The notes under the pieces: model-generated | What the model saw: the letters and a program-made list of their open reading frames with translations, nothing else | What the model was told of the DNA's origin: nothing | Databases searched by the model: none | Made by a program: the position numbers and the translations under genes | Shown: in pieces, positions 35,501-48,531 of the stretch | Layout of the letters: each line of letters begins with the position of its first letter | Numbering within the stretch: position 1 is the stretch's first letter | NCBI GenBank assembly: GCA_905147135.1 | Contig: LR990053.1 | Coordinates: 14,086,501-14,150,500, forward strand | Reading direction: 5' to 3' | Source: Blastobasis lacticolella | Lineage: Eukaryota; Arthropoda; Insecta; Lepidoptera; Blastobasidae | Length of the DNA: 64,000 bases

Positions 35501-37574
35501 TGACTTCGTCCGCATTGTTGTATTATTTGTAGCCTAAGCCAATGTGTCAATCCGTCTTACTAATAAAAAAATACTGATCAATAAGCGTTGAAAGCCTGTA
35601 TAGTTATAGTTACACAGGCATGTATACAAATTTATCTGGCCTAATGACGGCATCGCAGTTATTGAATTTAGTATTGCCGCCAATTTATATTTCAATTAGC
35701 GACACTTAGTTCCAGTTTTGATCACCTGGTCAAATGAGTTTGTGGTGACGTACCTTGAGAGATGTGTAACTTGAGAGAAGTCGACTATAGGCGCCGGTCT
35801 CTCCGAAATAATAACCCCACATCTATCTGTCTCGGTGGCCTAAGCTGAAACTAAGTGTCAGCATTATAAAATGTCATGCCAAGTCCAAAACCAGCCACGT
35901 TGTCACCAGGTAAGATAAATTGTAAGAAAAACCTTGTACGGATAAACACTCATTAAACGAACGTTCATCGCTTGATCAACGAATGATGAATTTGTATTAG
36001 TAAAACGATATAAATGGCGTATGTCTTACTCTGAATTATTATGTGCAAAATATACATTGTAAAATTTCATCAGTACCCTTTCCGTAGTTTTTGCATAAAA
36101 GATGAAGAAATATGTATCTAAAAACTATTATTTGTTGTTATTAGATCAAATCTCCAAATGCTATACAGAATCGCCATCACTCACAACTTGACCCACCAAG
36201 TGTCAAGCGAATTGTGAAATGTCAGAAATAATGTAAGCTCTTAGAACATTTTTTTTATACTTTGACCTTAGGACTGGCTAATGAACGATGCAAATTGTGC
36301 GAGACTGTGATGCGACCATTTGTTTCTGAGACCTTAAAGTGCCTTTTGTAGATAATTTGTGATAAACAATTATATTTTCTGTGCCCAAGGTGATTTTTAC
36401 CTCGTTCTGTTGTTTTCTTTGTATCACCCTCAAGATCAGGGCCAACAACAATTCAAGGCTCCAGGCAGAAAAATTTGGATAACTCAGAAATCACCAGAAA
36501 TAAAAAAAAATATTGCTTAGGAACACGGTTAGACATAGACATCACATCCAAAAGAATTTAAAAAATTAAAGCAGGTTCAAAAAGGAAACCATTGCTGCAA
36601 CGTGTTCCTGTGTATAGCCTATATTTTCCGAAAATCAGTTTTTCTTGGTGTCATTTGTTCCATTCCTATATTTTCCCAATGCTTCATTTTCCTGTACCTA
36701 CCTTAAATTCTATTTCCGTTTTTTCCCCAGACCTGAATTTTGTCAGTAGCCTAATCGCGTTCGCGAGATTAGATGCAGATTAGATGTAGATGATTAGATT
36801 ATTATAGATTAAACTTGGGATATATTCACATCAGTTTCGCGTTCACCCCATCCGAGTATAGTTTTTTCTAACAATGAAACGCCTTCAATGAACGTTTACT
36901 ATGAAACCAAAACCCTCAAATAACTGAGAAATCTTTATCTATGGTGTTATAAATGGAAAATACCGCTAGTAATATCCATGCGTGATGTTTCAACGGCATG
37001 CATAACATTAATTACAGTCGTTTATCTCTCAGTTATCATCATCGTCAATACAACGATGGCTGTAAGGCTGCAAGACTGAAGGAATTTTCCATAAATATTC
37101 CCACTCGGCCATGTGGTGACGAGCGAAACCCACATATTAATGGGTGCCACAATTGGCGACTAATCTCATTGGGGCAGACCATCTATTAGATACGACCGTA
37201 ATGACAGAAAGCTCCCTCACAGTCATCGTGACTTCTTCCGCACCCGCGTAATCTACTCGTCGTGTGCGCGCCAATAGGGTAGACTGCACGTTTCCTGGGC
37301 CTCCAGTCCGCTAATTTCCTAAGCCTCAGGATTGAATTGTAATTGGACCGTAATAGCAGCTCAATTTTAATTATAGCACAATACAAAAAACGCGTCAACC
37401 AATTCAATAGAACCATTAGTAAATTAGCCGACTTGAGACCCTGTCCGGTTGCTACGCGGTGACTACGCGGGCACGACGCGTACGTGTTTACTGTCTGATT
37501 TATAAGCGGCGCCGCATAAACTGGCAGCAGTATTTACTGTTTAGATTTTTTTTCACCCTAGGTATTAGTAGTAA
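35501..37574. other. No recognised gene; MITE fragment
   Basis: 35680-35748 resembles the interior of the MITE at 3039-3244 ('cttagttccagttttgatcacc', 'gagtttgtggt'). Nothing else assigned. Confidence 0.5.
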
Positions 37575-37835
37575 GTTGGCCGTGTGGTGTCCGACAAAGT
37601 AGATTAGCACCAACCCTTTACACTCGTGAGTATCGACAAGGCGACTAATGTTTCGAGGTAAAAGTTCAAGATTCTCCGTGGGCTAGATAATGGGCAGCAG
37701 CTCTTTCCATAGTTATATTTATAACACTGCGATCTTGAACCCGCCTGCCAAGCGTGGAGGTTATGACAATAACCTCCTATTTCGTGGGAGAGGCCATAAT
37801 CCTGCAAAACTGTGGCTGCGATGATGATGAGGTCT
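37575..37835 (+). repeat. Dispersed retroposon end, family A
   Basis: 'ggccgtgtggtgtccgacaaag', 'gactaatgtttcgag', 'aatgggcagcagc', 'cgtggaggttatgacaataa', 'cgtgggagaggcc' and a GATGATGATGAGG tail. Confidence 0.7.
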
Positions 37836-38689
37836 AAGTGTGGAAATTATTTAAATGTCCTCCACTAGTGTGAAAAGTCTAGTAGTGGACTGTTGTGGGC
37901 TATTGATGTGAGTGAAGTGATTCGCTCTCAAAACCTTACAAATACACTTGCCGACCTCAGTCATAAGGCCACAGACTTGTAAAGATACCATATAGACACT
38001 GAGGGCGCCGTACGTTATGCTACGTCATCGCGTGTAAGAAAAATTCAATTTTGTAGTGATATTAGAAATATAGAGAATTATGTACAAAAAATCCTCTTGG
38101 CAGTTTCGCTTTAAGTCGCTTTTCTCTTTTGTGACTAAAATTTGGCTGAAAACGGAAACTGCCAAGAGTATGTGAGGCACCCCGGGTTTTTTACTCATAG
38201 AGACCACACAAGAGGATATTTTATTTTTATTTTATTGTATTTGGATGTCTCACAGCTTACAACAATAAGATAAGTACAATAGCATAATTTCCATCAGCCA
38301 TTTACGAGACACCACAGATAAATTTCACAAATTGACTATAACATTGTAGTACATTGAAATGTTTAGTGTTGGTAGGTACTTATACGGAATCAACACTGTG
38401 CTAAACATACATTAGGTATATATATCGTACTTAGAAATAAAGGTCTTAACCATAGTGTTCCTACCTTGCGTAATGCTACTAAAAAACAAGTCAATATGCT
38501 CATCACCGGGTAAATCATTAAATGCCTTTGCCGATATACATATAAGTATTATCGCTATGAAAAGTCGAAGTTTAGGTCACTAAAAAAATCGTTTGTTCCA
38601 GTCTATGCACGGGCAGACCAACGTTTTGTTAGTCTCCTAGACGTCTATTATCACTACAAAGTGGATTTTTTGATGTACTCCTTTTTTTT
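37836..38689. other. No recognised gene
   Basis: A T-rich stretch at 38218-38250 may be an inverted retroposon tail. Confidence 0.45.
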
Positions 38690-39350
38690 TGTACAAGACA
38701 GGCATTTGACCACCATCTCACCTGTTGGTAAGTGACGATGCGGCCGAAGATGGAGCATGCCCGTCCTGGAACAGCCTATTCACTCTAGCCTTGAAAGCAT
38801 CCAGATTATATTGATCAGGAAACACACTCGCAGGCAACGCGTTCCACTCCTTAGCCGTACGCATTATAAAAGTCTAGCCAAAGCGGCTCGTGCGGATTTC
38901 TGGAATATCCACGACATAAGGATGAAGCGCTCGCCCGATGGCGGAAAGGGGCCGGCGGAATGAGGTCGTGCAGCTGCTTCGCACACTCTCCGAAATATAA
39001 CCTGTAGAAAACCGACAGACGCGCAACCCTACGCCGATGGTCGAGGCTCTGCAGCCTAGCTTCAATCAACTGCGGGTCACAAATTATCTTCTTTGCACGT
39101 TTTTCCACCTAATCCAAAGCCGCCAGTTGATATTTGGCTGATCCATCCCAGAGGTGACAGCAGTACTCCATGCAGGATCGGACGTGTGCTTGATATAACT
39201 GAAGCAACAGCTTTAAAGTGAAATACCGCCTAACCTTCGGACACAATTTTTTTTGCTGCAGTCTTTGCCTTGGATTCGATGTACTGGCCGAAGTTGAGAT
39301 TTGTAGATAGCTCAACCCCAAGAAGCTGTAGGTGTCGGTAATTTCCACAG
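38690..39350 (-). pseudogene. LINE ORF2 C-terminus with stops and frameshifts
   Basis: On the minus strand codons read KVRRYFT, HVRSCMEYCCHLWDGS and, after a TAG at 39109-39111, EKRAKKIICDP, RRVARLSVFYRLYFGECA and LIPPAPFRHR, a typical LINE C-terminus after the RT thumb. Upstream, two frames carry parts of one domain (TDTYSFLG and NLNFGQYIESKA), showing a frameshift near 39300. The 3' UTR ends at about 38690 in an A-rich tail. A second 3' end is at 15957-16100. Confidence 0.75.
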
Positions 39351-40493
39351 GAACATCCCGAAAAGTTGGAGGTTGAAAAAGTTGTCGGTGGTTGAAATGG
39401 GAGGTTGTTGGTTGAAAAGTTAAGCTCGATAGGATAACCTACGGCGCCCTTACAGTCTAATACGACCTACGTCGTTAAGTCGTTATAATTCTGACATGAA
39501 TGCTCTGAAACATCATGCATACTAGTATTTCTTCATCGGCAGCATTCAAAGCTTTGTATGCTGGTGAGTTGCAGTAATTCCATCTAATCTAGACCTAGCG
39601 CGTAATGAGCGACTGAAAATTGCAGGCATTTAGAGCAATTCTATCAATGAATGCTACCGTTACGTATTGTAATTTGTAGGCATAGAATACAATAATTGTA
39701 ATTTGATTTTCATTTCATTGAATTAAGGTTTTATTTTTAATGAAGCTAGTTTAAGATATGAGTATATTCTGTTTTCTAGGTATCTAAGGTTGTCTGGAAG
39801 AAATCCTTTAAGCGATAAGGGCGCCTGATGCTTTTTCTTTTTTTCTTTGTTTTTATTATATTTGTGTATGAACTATAAAGAGTTTTTAATTCATTCATTT
39901 TTTTTCAGAGAAGAGTTCAACCATTGTACCCCCTACGAATGTTGAGTTACAAAATAAACTTTTTATTTGAGATCAAGATTTGAGAGTCGAAAGATAATTA
40001 GTATATGCAATTTTTCTATGAAATATGTGAATTTTTGCCACCACCTTCATTATTATTCATTTCATAATGTAAATGCAGCGGGCAACAAGTGTTTCAGTGT
40101 TGATGATTACTACCACGAAAAGCTAGAGAATGCCTGAGAGAGTGCCCCTGGGGTCCACTCTCTAAGCACGTTTTTCGTAACTATCTCTCCAAATGTATTT
40201 AAAATTGTCGGAGTTTAAGTATCAGAAACATACGGATACATAGATAGATATACTCTTTATAGCACACAAAATTACAATAAAAGAAAATTGCATGTTGAAT
40301 GAACGATTGATAATTGTTAAGGTTAAATAAAGCACCTAAGGATCCTAGGTCGAAAATATGTTTAAACAACGTAAGTACACAGTAGAAACTGTTAAATAAA
40401 GATAAATTTGCTTTGCGTCTCTTTTGTTTTGTTATATTTTTAATCGCCAGTGAAAATTGAATAATATTGACTAATTTTACGTCGCTTATAACG
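39351..40493. other. No recognised gene; retroposon tail
   Basis: 39785-39890 carries a 'ggttgtctggaag..gcgataaggg' ending common in Lepidoptera. The 117-codon minus frame at 40199-40552 is chance or antisense. Confidence 0.45.
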
Positions 40494-40583
40494 AACTGGG
40501 AACAAATGGCGCAGGATAGGGACCGATGGCGAATTCTCGTGTCGGAGGCCAAGATCCATTTCGGCGCTGAGCCAGCGAAGTAA
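40494..40583 (+). pseudogene. LINE ORF2 C-terminal fragment
   Basis: Twenty-nine codons (NWEQMAQDRDRWRILV, then SEAKIHFGAEPAK) ending in TAA resemble the very end of RTE-like ORF2 proteins, then a short GTAA-rich tail. Confidence 0.55.
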
Positions 40584-40756
40584 GTAAGTAATAAGTAATT
40601 TTAGATCGCTGTGTCATCATAGTAAGTAAATAAGTATCTCGGCTATGACTATGGACCATTAACACACTCAAAACATACACGATAGCATGCATGCTACTTA
40701 TATATTATACAGTTTTTACGGCAGTTTATCATTTTCCCGATCGACCATTTTGCATG

Positions 40757-41095
40757 ACCTCACAAATGTATGAAAGCCAGTACTCCGGAGAGGTCAAACT
40801 GTATCTCCGGTAGAAATAGAGGAAACACGGCCTTGATTTTAAGTTGGACCACAATCTACAAAACTGTGAAAACTCCATCAAAATCCGTTCGTCGCCATTT
40901 CCATATTACTTATAGTTTAGCTGGTCTATTTCGGTTCTACATCAGGTGCTACAGTTTCCAAAATCAATTTACCCTATATGTTGCCCAGGCTTAATAGTTA
41001 TACAACAAAAAAGTTTAATTTAAATCCGTCCAGTAGTTTCGGAGATTAGCGTCTACAAACAGATAAACAAACAAACAGATAGACAGACAAAATGT
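40757..41095 (-). repeat. Family D element, inverted copy
   Basis: Reverse complement of 10257-10600: 'gccagtactccggagaggtc', 'gcttaatagttatacaacaa', 'ccgtccagtagtttcgg', 'aacaaacaaacagatagaca'. Confidence 0.6.
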
Positions 41096-41485
41096 TTTAA
41101 AATTCGTTTTCTTTTACTATTTCTTTATCAAACTGAATAATTTTTTTGTAAATATGTATATTTAATGTACAGATACTTTTTTTAATGTTTTATTATATCT
41201 TGTATAGATGTAATTGCGTTAAAAAATATATTCCAAAAATGGATTTTCAAAACCACGATCGATCAATCACCATAACTCTTCGAGATCGTGGGTTAAGCTT
41301 CAGTTAATTGCGAACTCACTTCAGCCTCCACTTCTGACCAATGACCTTACCGGTCAATTTTCGTAAAAATCGCATGACGCCCTCCAATTATCTAAAACTT
41401 CCTATTCGGATGAGCATCTAGCATCTCCCTTGCTTGCACAACTGTGTCCATCCTTTCGCCGCCCCACCGCACCCGGCAGCTTCGC

Positions 41486-41515
41486 TATATATCGTGATGA
41501 CGACTCGGAACATCA
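41486..41515 (+). promoter_or_regulatory. TATA box and initiator of the cuticle protein gene
   Basis: TATATAT at 41486-41492 and an initiator-like ATCACAT with A at 41515, 29 bp apart. The ATG is 43 nt further on, giving a short leader as is usual in insect cuticle protein genes. Confidence 0.6.
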
Positions 41516-41557
41516 CATTACTTCGCCACTACCCGAAGTGACCCACGACTAAGCAAC

Positions 41558-41575
41558 ATGAAGGCCTTCGTAGCG
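41558..41575 (+). CDS. Glycine-rich cuticle protein, coding exon 1
   Basis: ATG at 41558 opens six codons (MKAFVA), then a consensus donor GTAAGT at 41576. Joined in phase 0 to the exon at 45986 it completes a textbook signal peptide. A very short first coding exon that ends inside the signal peptide is the usual arrangement in insect cuticle protein genes. Confidence 0.8.
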
Positions 41576-44500
41576 GTAAGTCCGCAAGTGCCTGTGACAG
41601 TGATTTTAATTTAAGAAAAAAAAAGTGACAAGTGCCTGTGTTCCGAAATCAAAGTGCGAGTCAACGGAATTCGATTTGCGAATTTGAATTTGTGAAGTGT
41701 CCCCGGCGCGTGTTGATTTTCGAAAAATGGAATGTCGTTGCACTCAGTTGATTTCTGAACTGGGGGATGGTTTTGTGCGCTAACAACCAATTTCCTGTTC
41801 AATCGCTTGCAGATTTTGATTCTTCACGAATCCCTTATAAATCCCTTAACTTCATTTAGATATTATTTTACATAACCAAATATTCATTTCGAGTCACAAT
41901 TTTCCTCCTAATTTTTCTATCCACATTTGCTTCAAAATCACTAACAATGCACCAAACCTCGTTAGTTTTCGGTTCCCACGTAAAAGCGAACGGCACTATA
42001 CTAAAGCATCCCTGTCGTGCTTTGACGAATCTCAGCTGTTTCACACGATATTATCCGTATCACGCAATGCTCTTATTCTCACACCGATAGCCGTCAAAAA
42101 TACACTCTCTTTAGCTACAACAATGGCTTCAATTTTATTGGATAATTATAGACTCGTTTACGATATTTCCTAGGGTATTTTTAATAAAATTAGCATATGA
42201 GCTAGATTTTTAGACTTTTAATAGAGGTCAATATTACAAAGTTGCATAGGATTTTTGTAGTAGCAGAACTATAGCAATTAAAACAAAAATCATATCTAAA
42301 GCGTCTTCAGTAACATAATTACAACTGAAAAAGAAACAGACACATTTTAAGAATGAAGTTTGTACAACTTAGTATTTGCTAGGTAATTGCAGTTCAACAG
42401 GTCACCGCCACTTTAGCATCAATAAAGTACGTTTACAACATTAATAAATTATTAGATGCTTAGGTGAAGAAATTGCGTAAGGAGATTCCCTTCTCTAATG
42501 TGGCAATGCTATAAGGGTCACACTACAGGTCAAGATGGGATGTGGCCACTGTGTAATGCAGTAAGGGGATATCGACAATTATGTAATACTTAAGGGTTTT
42601 ATAATATTTTTTATTATTGAGATGACAAAACTGCCTAGTTACAGGTTGAAAGTCAAAGGGATGAAATAATTAGAAATATTTTTTAGTTTACTTTCGTAAC
42701 TTAGAATAAATATCCAATGAATAGGTATCTAGATGCACCTCATAAAGCTAAATTAGCATACGTAACTCACGATAATTACCGCATTTGACTTTTGCAGCAG
42801 AAGATTTTACGTAATTGTAATTTCGTAGACAAATGAACCTTTCTACTCACAGTTCATATCGTCTATTTTGTTTTAACATCTGAAAGTATAAATAGTTGCT
42901 GCAGTTTCCTCTATTTGAAGTTTTGTGTTAATAATGTATTGCTTTAATGAGTGAACCGTTACATACACTGACACCTAGTTAGTGTATTAAAATTTGCATT
43001 CATTTCCATTGCTGTTTTTGTTACAGTTGATACGGTAACTCACGATGAAATAATGCAACCTATACAGGCTTTTAAATTTTACTGTTGTGAATAACAACTT
43101 TAAAACGGAAAAAGGGCTTAATAACACGTTAGACGTGCAGTTCCTTTTTTCACCCTTAATACAATGACAGTAAGATATCGACCATTTTGGTAAACATCGC
43201 ATCGCGACGCTGTACTATACTCGCGATAGCAGAATAAATGCATTTAATTGCAACAGCTAACAAGGCAACTACCATAAACGCTGACAAGTTGGTCACGACA
43301 TCCACACAGGTCACGAAATCAACTATCACCTACAAACCCATCGCTGACCTCTGACCAATAAACCATATGGAATTACAAACTAACACTTACGAAGATGGTA
43401 AGCCTGCGAAACCCTTGACTGCGTTACATAATACCATTCGTTCGTATTGGTCAACAAATGTGGGAGACAATCCCGTAATCAAATCCATTTACGTGTCGGC
43501 CATTGCTAAAAATAATTTGAATAAAAGAATCGATGGGTTTAGTTTAGCAACATTTCTATTAATAAATCAAGACACGTGCACGATTTTGTTAGAACTATTC
43601 ATGAAGCATTTGAATAGTAGAACAATTGCATTGAAATAGAACGTAATTTGTAGAAAATTGTAGTCGATAGATTTCCCTTGTAAGAGAAACAAGACTCCCA
43701 CAATGTAAACAATATTTTTACGATGCCACTAACATGACGTTATGGCCATCAAAGTTGTTAACTTTTTAATGATCCGTATAATGATGATAGCCCGTTATAC
43801 GATACTCTCATACACTCGAGTTGAAAGTTCTGTCTGTCCATAGTTCGTGACTTCCGGTGCTCAAGGAAGTTGGCAACGTGGCGTAATACCTAGACTCATA
43901 GTGCACTAGATTAGACTCTAGACTGAGAGTTAGGTCATTAGAGAACAAATGAACTAGTTAGACAGTAATTCATCAGCGTCATTGTTGTTCATAAAAACCT
44001 AGAATCTCTACATTAAATTAAATTAATGGTTTGAGAATACGAGCCAGTTGAAATATCGACAGTTCACTCTTCAATTTTGAAAACTATATGCACCTAACTA
44101 TAATGTAGGAAATGCGAAAATACGCGTCTTGTGCCTATCACGATATCCATTACATATAGAACACTAAGTTCTTATAAGGAGGTACTCGGAGGAATTACGT
44201 AAGGAAGATGTGCCTTCCTATAATCTACGGCTATAGAGTCTATGGCTTAGTAAATCTAGCTAATCTGCCGTAACGAATAACGCCAAATTGCCAATGAATA
44301 AGCTTTTGTACAGAATAATTGAATAATTCGAATTAAAATGAAATATACCGCAAATAAGTGTGCTTTTAGGGAAGATTTTGCCAAAGTTATGTGTTTAGGG
44401 TGTAGTTACACTACTGACTACGGGTAATTATGAGTGTAGACAGATATTCTCAATCAACAATTCATCTATTAAAAAAAAATGGAAATCACGATATCTTGAA

Positions 44501-45985
44501 ACTAGGAAACGCGGGTACTTATTAAAGATCATGTTCCCATGCGCTTGCGCATCGCGTCCTCGACGATCGGTGATGACGTAACGCTTCCCGACTCGACGAC
44601 TGCCTGACCCTTAGCCCTCGCTTTCACTCGAGGTCGACATTACCATTGTCTAGTCGTGGACGGTGACTGTGACAGTTCTGTGGGGCAACCATGTACTGTC
44701 AGTGGTAAATGCATATAGATTAGTTCGGCTTCGTACAGCCGATTTGCATTATTTTCTGCCTTTTTTACTGTCTTTATCGTTTTTCAACGGTTGGGTATTG
44801 GGACGTGTCACGGTGGCCGCCATGTTTACGAACGAAAAGTTAGTCTGTGGTATTCTTGTTTTCCATGAGCTTACCTTAAACGGTCATGCTAGCGTCAGTC
44901 AATCCCATCAACTATGACTGACGGTTGCATTGCGTAATTATCAAAAGTGTCAGTCAAACATAAGTCTGACTATATGCGTATATGTTGTTTCGCTATTTAT
45001 TTAACAATCGACAATATCACGGACTATCTTAGTTGTTAAACGTGGCGAAACGAAGACGTCTCGATACCATCATCGTAAACGATAACGATCAAGTTACACA
45101 GTCGCACCACTGAACTGACGACAGCAGTGCTGACAGTGACAGACGTGGGAATTGGTACCCACGCGCAGATTTAAACACGCGAACTGATGGAAGATGCATG
45201 CATGAATAACGCCCTGCGCGACAATTAATTTGAATATTGCGCAATATTTTGTTGGGCATTCGTAATAAAACAATACTTACGCTTATGTCAGTCACTCGTT
45301 ATTACTTTTACGAGGACATCGATGTAAAAAGATTACGAAATTATCCCAAAATAGCCTCAGAGATTACATGAAAAGAAAGCGAAGACAACAGCGTACTGAA
45401 CACTAAATTATTATCAGTATGACAACTTGACCCCAAAAAGTCGAGTGAACATAAAAAAACGAATTTCACTTTCAATAAAATTGAAGAGGTAAAAAAACAC
45501 GCAAGTCATAGAAAAGACGCGCTTGTAGAATACGCGTGACGCAACAGTGGCCGGTGGTATTTACATTTATCTGCTATATGCGAATGGGATGGCAAACATT
45601 GAATTAGAATAGAAAGGAGAAACAATGCACGCGAGATGCTTTAAAAATACCCCACATTTATTACTTACGTAAATACTTCGTAATTGCAAACTTAGTTGCT
45701 CTTTGCTTAGTAGTTTATAGGCGTAAAAGTTACGCACTTAAAATAAACTAGCTTACATAGATACTTCCGCATACATTAACAAAAAACCATAGCGCGAGTT
45801 ATGTTTGCGTTGCCTAACCAAACACCAATATTGTCGCTGCTCAAGCTTACTTACGCATAAACACGCACTTGTCACTGTGCTACCGTTTACCATAACAATG
45901 TCAACAGGGCTACTGTTCGTCCGTGCCTTGTATGGAAAGTGGACTGAACAACAATAGACTGACGTTGATTTTTCTTTCTCTGCAG
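41576..45985 (+). other. Intron 1 of the cuticle protein gene
   Basis: A 4.4-kb phase-0 intron, donor GTAAGT and acceptor tttctttctctgcag. Mostly AT-rich. The interior frames (for example 43367-43639 and 44663-44917) show no recognisable domain. Confidence 0.75.
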
Positions 45986-46100
45986 TGCATAGCCCTTGCG
46001 TTGGTAGCGTGCGCCGGCGCTGAGCCCCCGTCGGGCTACAACTACAACCGGCCATCCGGTGGTGGTGGCTTCAGCGGCGGGTTCGGAGGCGGCTTCTCCA

Positions 46101-46132
<32 letters not shown>

Positions 46133-46528
46133 TACCGCGCGGTGTCCTCCGGCCACCAGACCTCCGAGGGACAGAACGTCGACCAGCAGCTCCTCGAGCA
46201 GGTCCGCCAGATCCTCCTCAAAGAGGAGTCGCAGTCCTCCTCCGGCGGATTCGGCGGCCACAGCGGCGGCGCTCCCTCCTCCTCCTACGGCGCTCCCTCC
46301 AGCTCCTACGGCGCCCCGTCCTCCTCCTACGGCGCCCCGTCCTACAGCGGCGGCCGCGTGGTCGGCATCAACCTTGAGGGCGTCCGCCAGGCCATCCAGG
46401 TCGCGCAGTTCGAGCAGTCCGGCGGCTCCTCCGGCGGCTACCCCTCCGGCCCGTCCTCGTCCTACGGCGCGCCCGCCCGCGCTCCCTCCAGCAGCTACGG
46501 CGCCCCCAGCGGCGGCGGCGGCTACTAA
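45986..46528 (+). CDS. Glycine-rich cuticle protein (pupal cuticle protein 36-like), exon 2
   Basis: Follows the acceptor TGCAG at 45981-45985 and ends with TAA at 46526-46528. With exon 1 the product is 186 residues: signal peptide 1-18 (cut after ACAGA), a Gly-rich block (about 30-55, including ten Gly coded by ten GGC codons at 46103-46132), a first conserved helix-like segment VDQQLLEQVRQILLKEE (71-87), SSSYGAP repeats (about 103-125), a second segment VVGINLEGVRQAIQVAQ (131-147), then more SSYGAP units and a Gly-Tyr end. This layout is that of lepidopteran pupal cuticle proteins of the PCP36 type, secreted structural proteins of the exoskeleton. No chitin-binding Rebers-Riddiford domain is present. 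Third codon positions are nearly all G or C, against an AT-rich background. Open frames on the other strand and other phases arise from this bias. Confidence 0.9.
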
Positions 46529-46849
46529 GCTCCCCCCCTCCCCCACCAAATAGGCCGGACGCACGAAGCTACCATGTCCGGCTCGTTGTTCGGGTGCGGC
46601 CGCCCCACGCGCGCCCCGAATGTGCCCCGCTGGGGCCGGCGGGCACGTACAATGTAGGTGCCGCCGGCCGCGCTGCCGCGCTGCCTCGCGGCGGCTCTGC
46701 ACGCACGGGTCCCGCGGCGCGGGCCAGGCGCCCCCGGGCGCAGTGGCCCCCGCCGCGTAATACACCTGTTCTGTATAAAGTTTATCTCTAAGATTAGCTT
46801 AATTACTTATCTAAGTTTTTATGTTTTTTTTTTACAAAAAAAGAATAAA
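46529..46849 (+). terminator. GC-rich 3' UTR and poly(A) signal of the cuticle gene
   Basis: GC-rich sequence continues to about 46765, then changes sharply to AT-rich. AATAAA is at 46844-46849, after an A-run. No earlier signal is present. Confidence 0.6.
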
Positions 46850-48412
46850 TACATTTTGACACCGTAATGTTGATTTTCCTTCTCATCGTAAACCTTCTTC
46901 TTGATCCGATATGACTCCTATGTAACCTTCAGACACGAACCGTGGGCAACAGTTATGCATTTTAAAACAACATGGAAAGTTGAAATGACATACAAATCAT
47001 ATTTCAACAGCCTAACGGGTTGTTTTGATAATTGGATAATTACTGATGTCGAGTTCAAACTGTGACCTTTTACGCACTTACGAAATAGACGTTGCGAGTT
47101 CTAAATTGATGCGATTGTTTATACAATAATTCATTGGTAAGATTTCATAAGCCTCCGAATTCTCGTAGGTGTTCTGCTAACCAGCGACCTCTCATGGAGT
47201 ATTGCCTTGTGATGTAACGGTCCCATATCTTTACGTCCCAAATATCTTAAGGCAGACCTTCATTTTAACTTTGCTAAACTCCATTCAACTATCCATTTAA
47301 TAAGTGGAATGCAGTTGCGTTAAGAAACAAGTATGTCTATCTGAGAAACTAAGAGTGTATGGAAATGTATACAGTTGCGACGACCGCTAAGGCCATCTAT
47401 TCATCATCGTCTATCAAGATGGCCATACAATACTTCTATAGTAGCAAGTCTGTCGAAGTCTTCTTACAACTATCCGTCTTTTTCAGATTTTTCAAGATAT
47501 AAATGTGTTACTTACGTAGGTAGAATATGAAACTACTGCTGTTTATCATCGTAATTCAGATAAAATAGTGCTTTGCTTGACCTGTCATCACTGTTTCAGC
47601 GAATAAGGACACACGCAAAAACGGGCTAAAGCTAGTGTAGTAGCTTTTTTGGGTTAAAAAATTAAGAAAAACTGTAATGTAGAGACGGCTTTAATAAAAA
47701 AAACAACGCAATGGAATTTACCAACATTGTAGCAATAATAGTAAATGTTTAGCTGTTGAACAATGTTATTGGCGAAATCAATAAATTTAAAAAACGGCGT
47801 AGTCGTGTTGGGCCATGTCCAGTGTAGGGTTCCGCAGTTGCCTGTTATAATAGACATACAAAAAAGGACTTGTTGATACTATAAACATATGTATTAATAT
47901 ATAAAAAAATGTTACAAATGCACCTGGATACAAACTTCATTCTTCTATACAATTTGTATGAAATATACTAATATACTTTATAAGTTAGTTAATCAGACAG
48001 GCCGTAAACTTGTTTGCCACCTAACTGGTAAAAAAAACAATATCCAAACATTAAGGTTTTATTTTAGGAAGGGAGTGCTTCTATCAAAAAAATACCAGTT
48101 TAAAGCTATAGGTGGATATTTCGAAAGCGATATTTGTGTTCATGCACATCCACATCGCATTTTAGGCACTATCCTTATCCTAGAACGCAAAGAATACCCT
48201 GAGTGCTATCGCGCGCGACAGCATCAACGATGGTCTAGGCAGCAAGACGAAAATGCGTTGATCGGCAGGCTCTGAAATGCTGTCCCTACCGAGCGTGATG
48301 GACTGCTACCGCGCGCGATATCACTGTCACTATCTTCCTCGCACTAGGTAATGCAGTTTCTGAGTGAAACCGCCAACAGACAGTTATACAGACAGATGAA
48401 CATGGCGAAACT
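46850..48412. other. No recognised gene
   Basis: A family B fragment is at 47990-48040 ('gacaggccgtaaacttgtttgccacc'). The 105-codon frame at 47958-48275 starts in it and is not gene-like. Confidence 0.5.
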
Positions 48413-48531
48413 CTTAGGCGTTGTAATAATAGGCAACGGCAATTGGACGTCGCCCGATAAAAAGTAAAACGCTCACGCCCGTCTCACGACCATGGTCGCA
48501 CGACCGTTGCCAATTACGAGAGCGCCTAAGG
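48413..48531. mobile_element. Hairpin MITE, family F
   Basis: CTTAGGCG (48413-48420) pairs with cgcctaag (48523-48530). The inner arms 'taataggcaacgg' and 'ccgttgccaatta' also pair. Interior 'cacgaccatggtcgcacgacc' matches 17085-17105. About 118 bp. Confidence 0.65.

Noticed and set aside
46059..46553. 164-codon plus-strand frame overlapping the cuticle exon
   Set aside because: Same sequence in another phase, Ala/Pro/Arg-rich by-product; the signal peptide and PCP-like motifs are in the other frame.
45887..46765. 292-codon open frame on the minus strand
   Set aside because: Antisense of the GC-rich cuticle exon; the extreme G/C third positions remove stops from all frames. Ala/Gly-rich and domainless.
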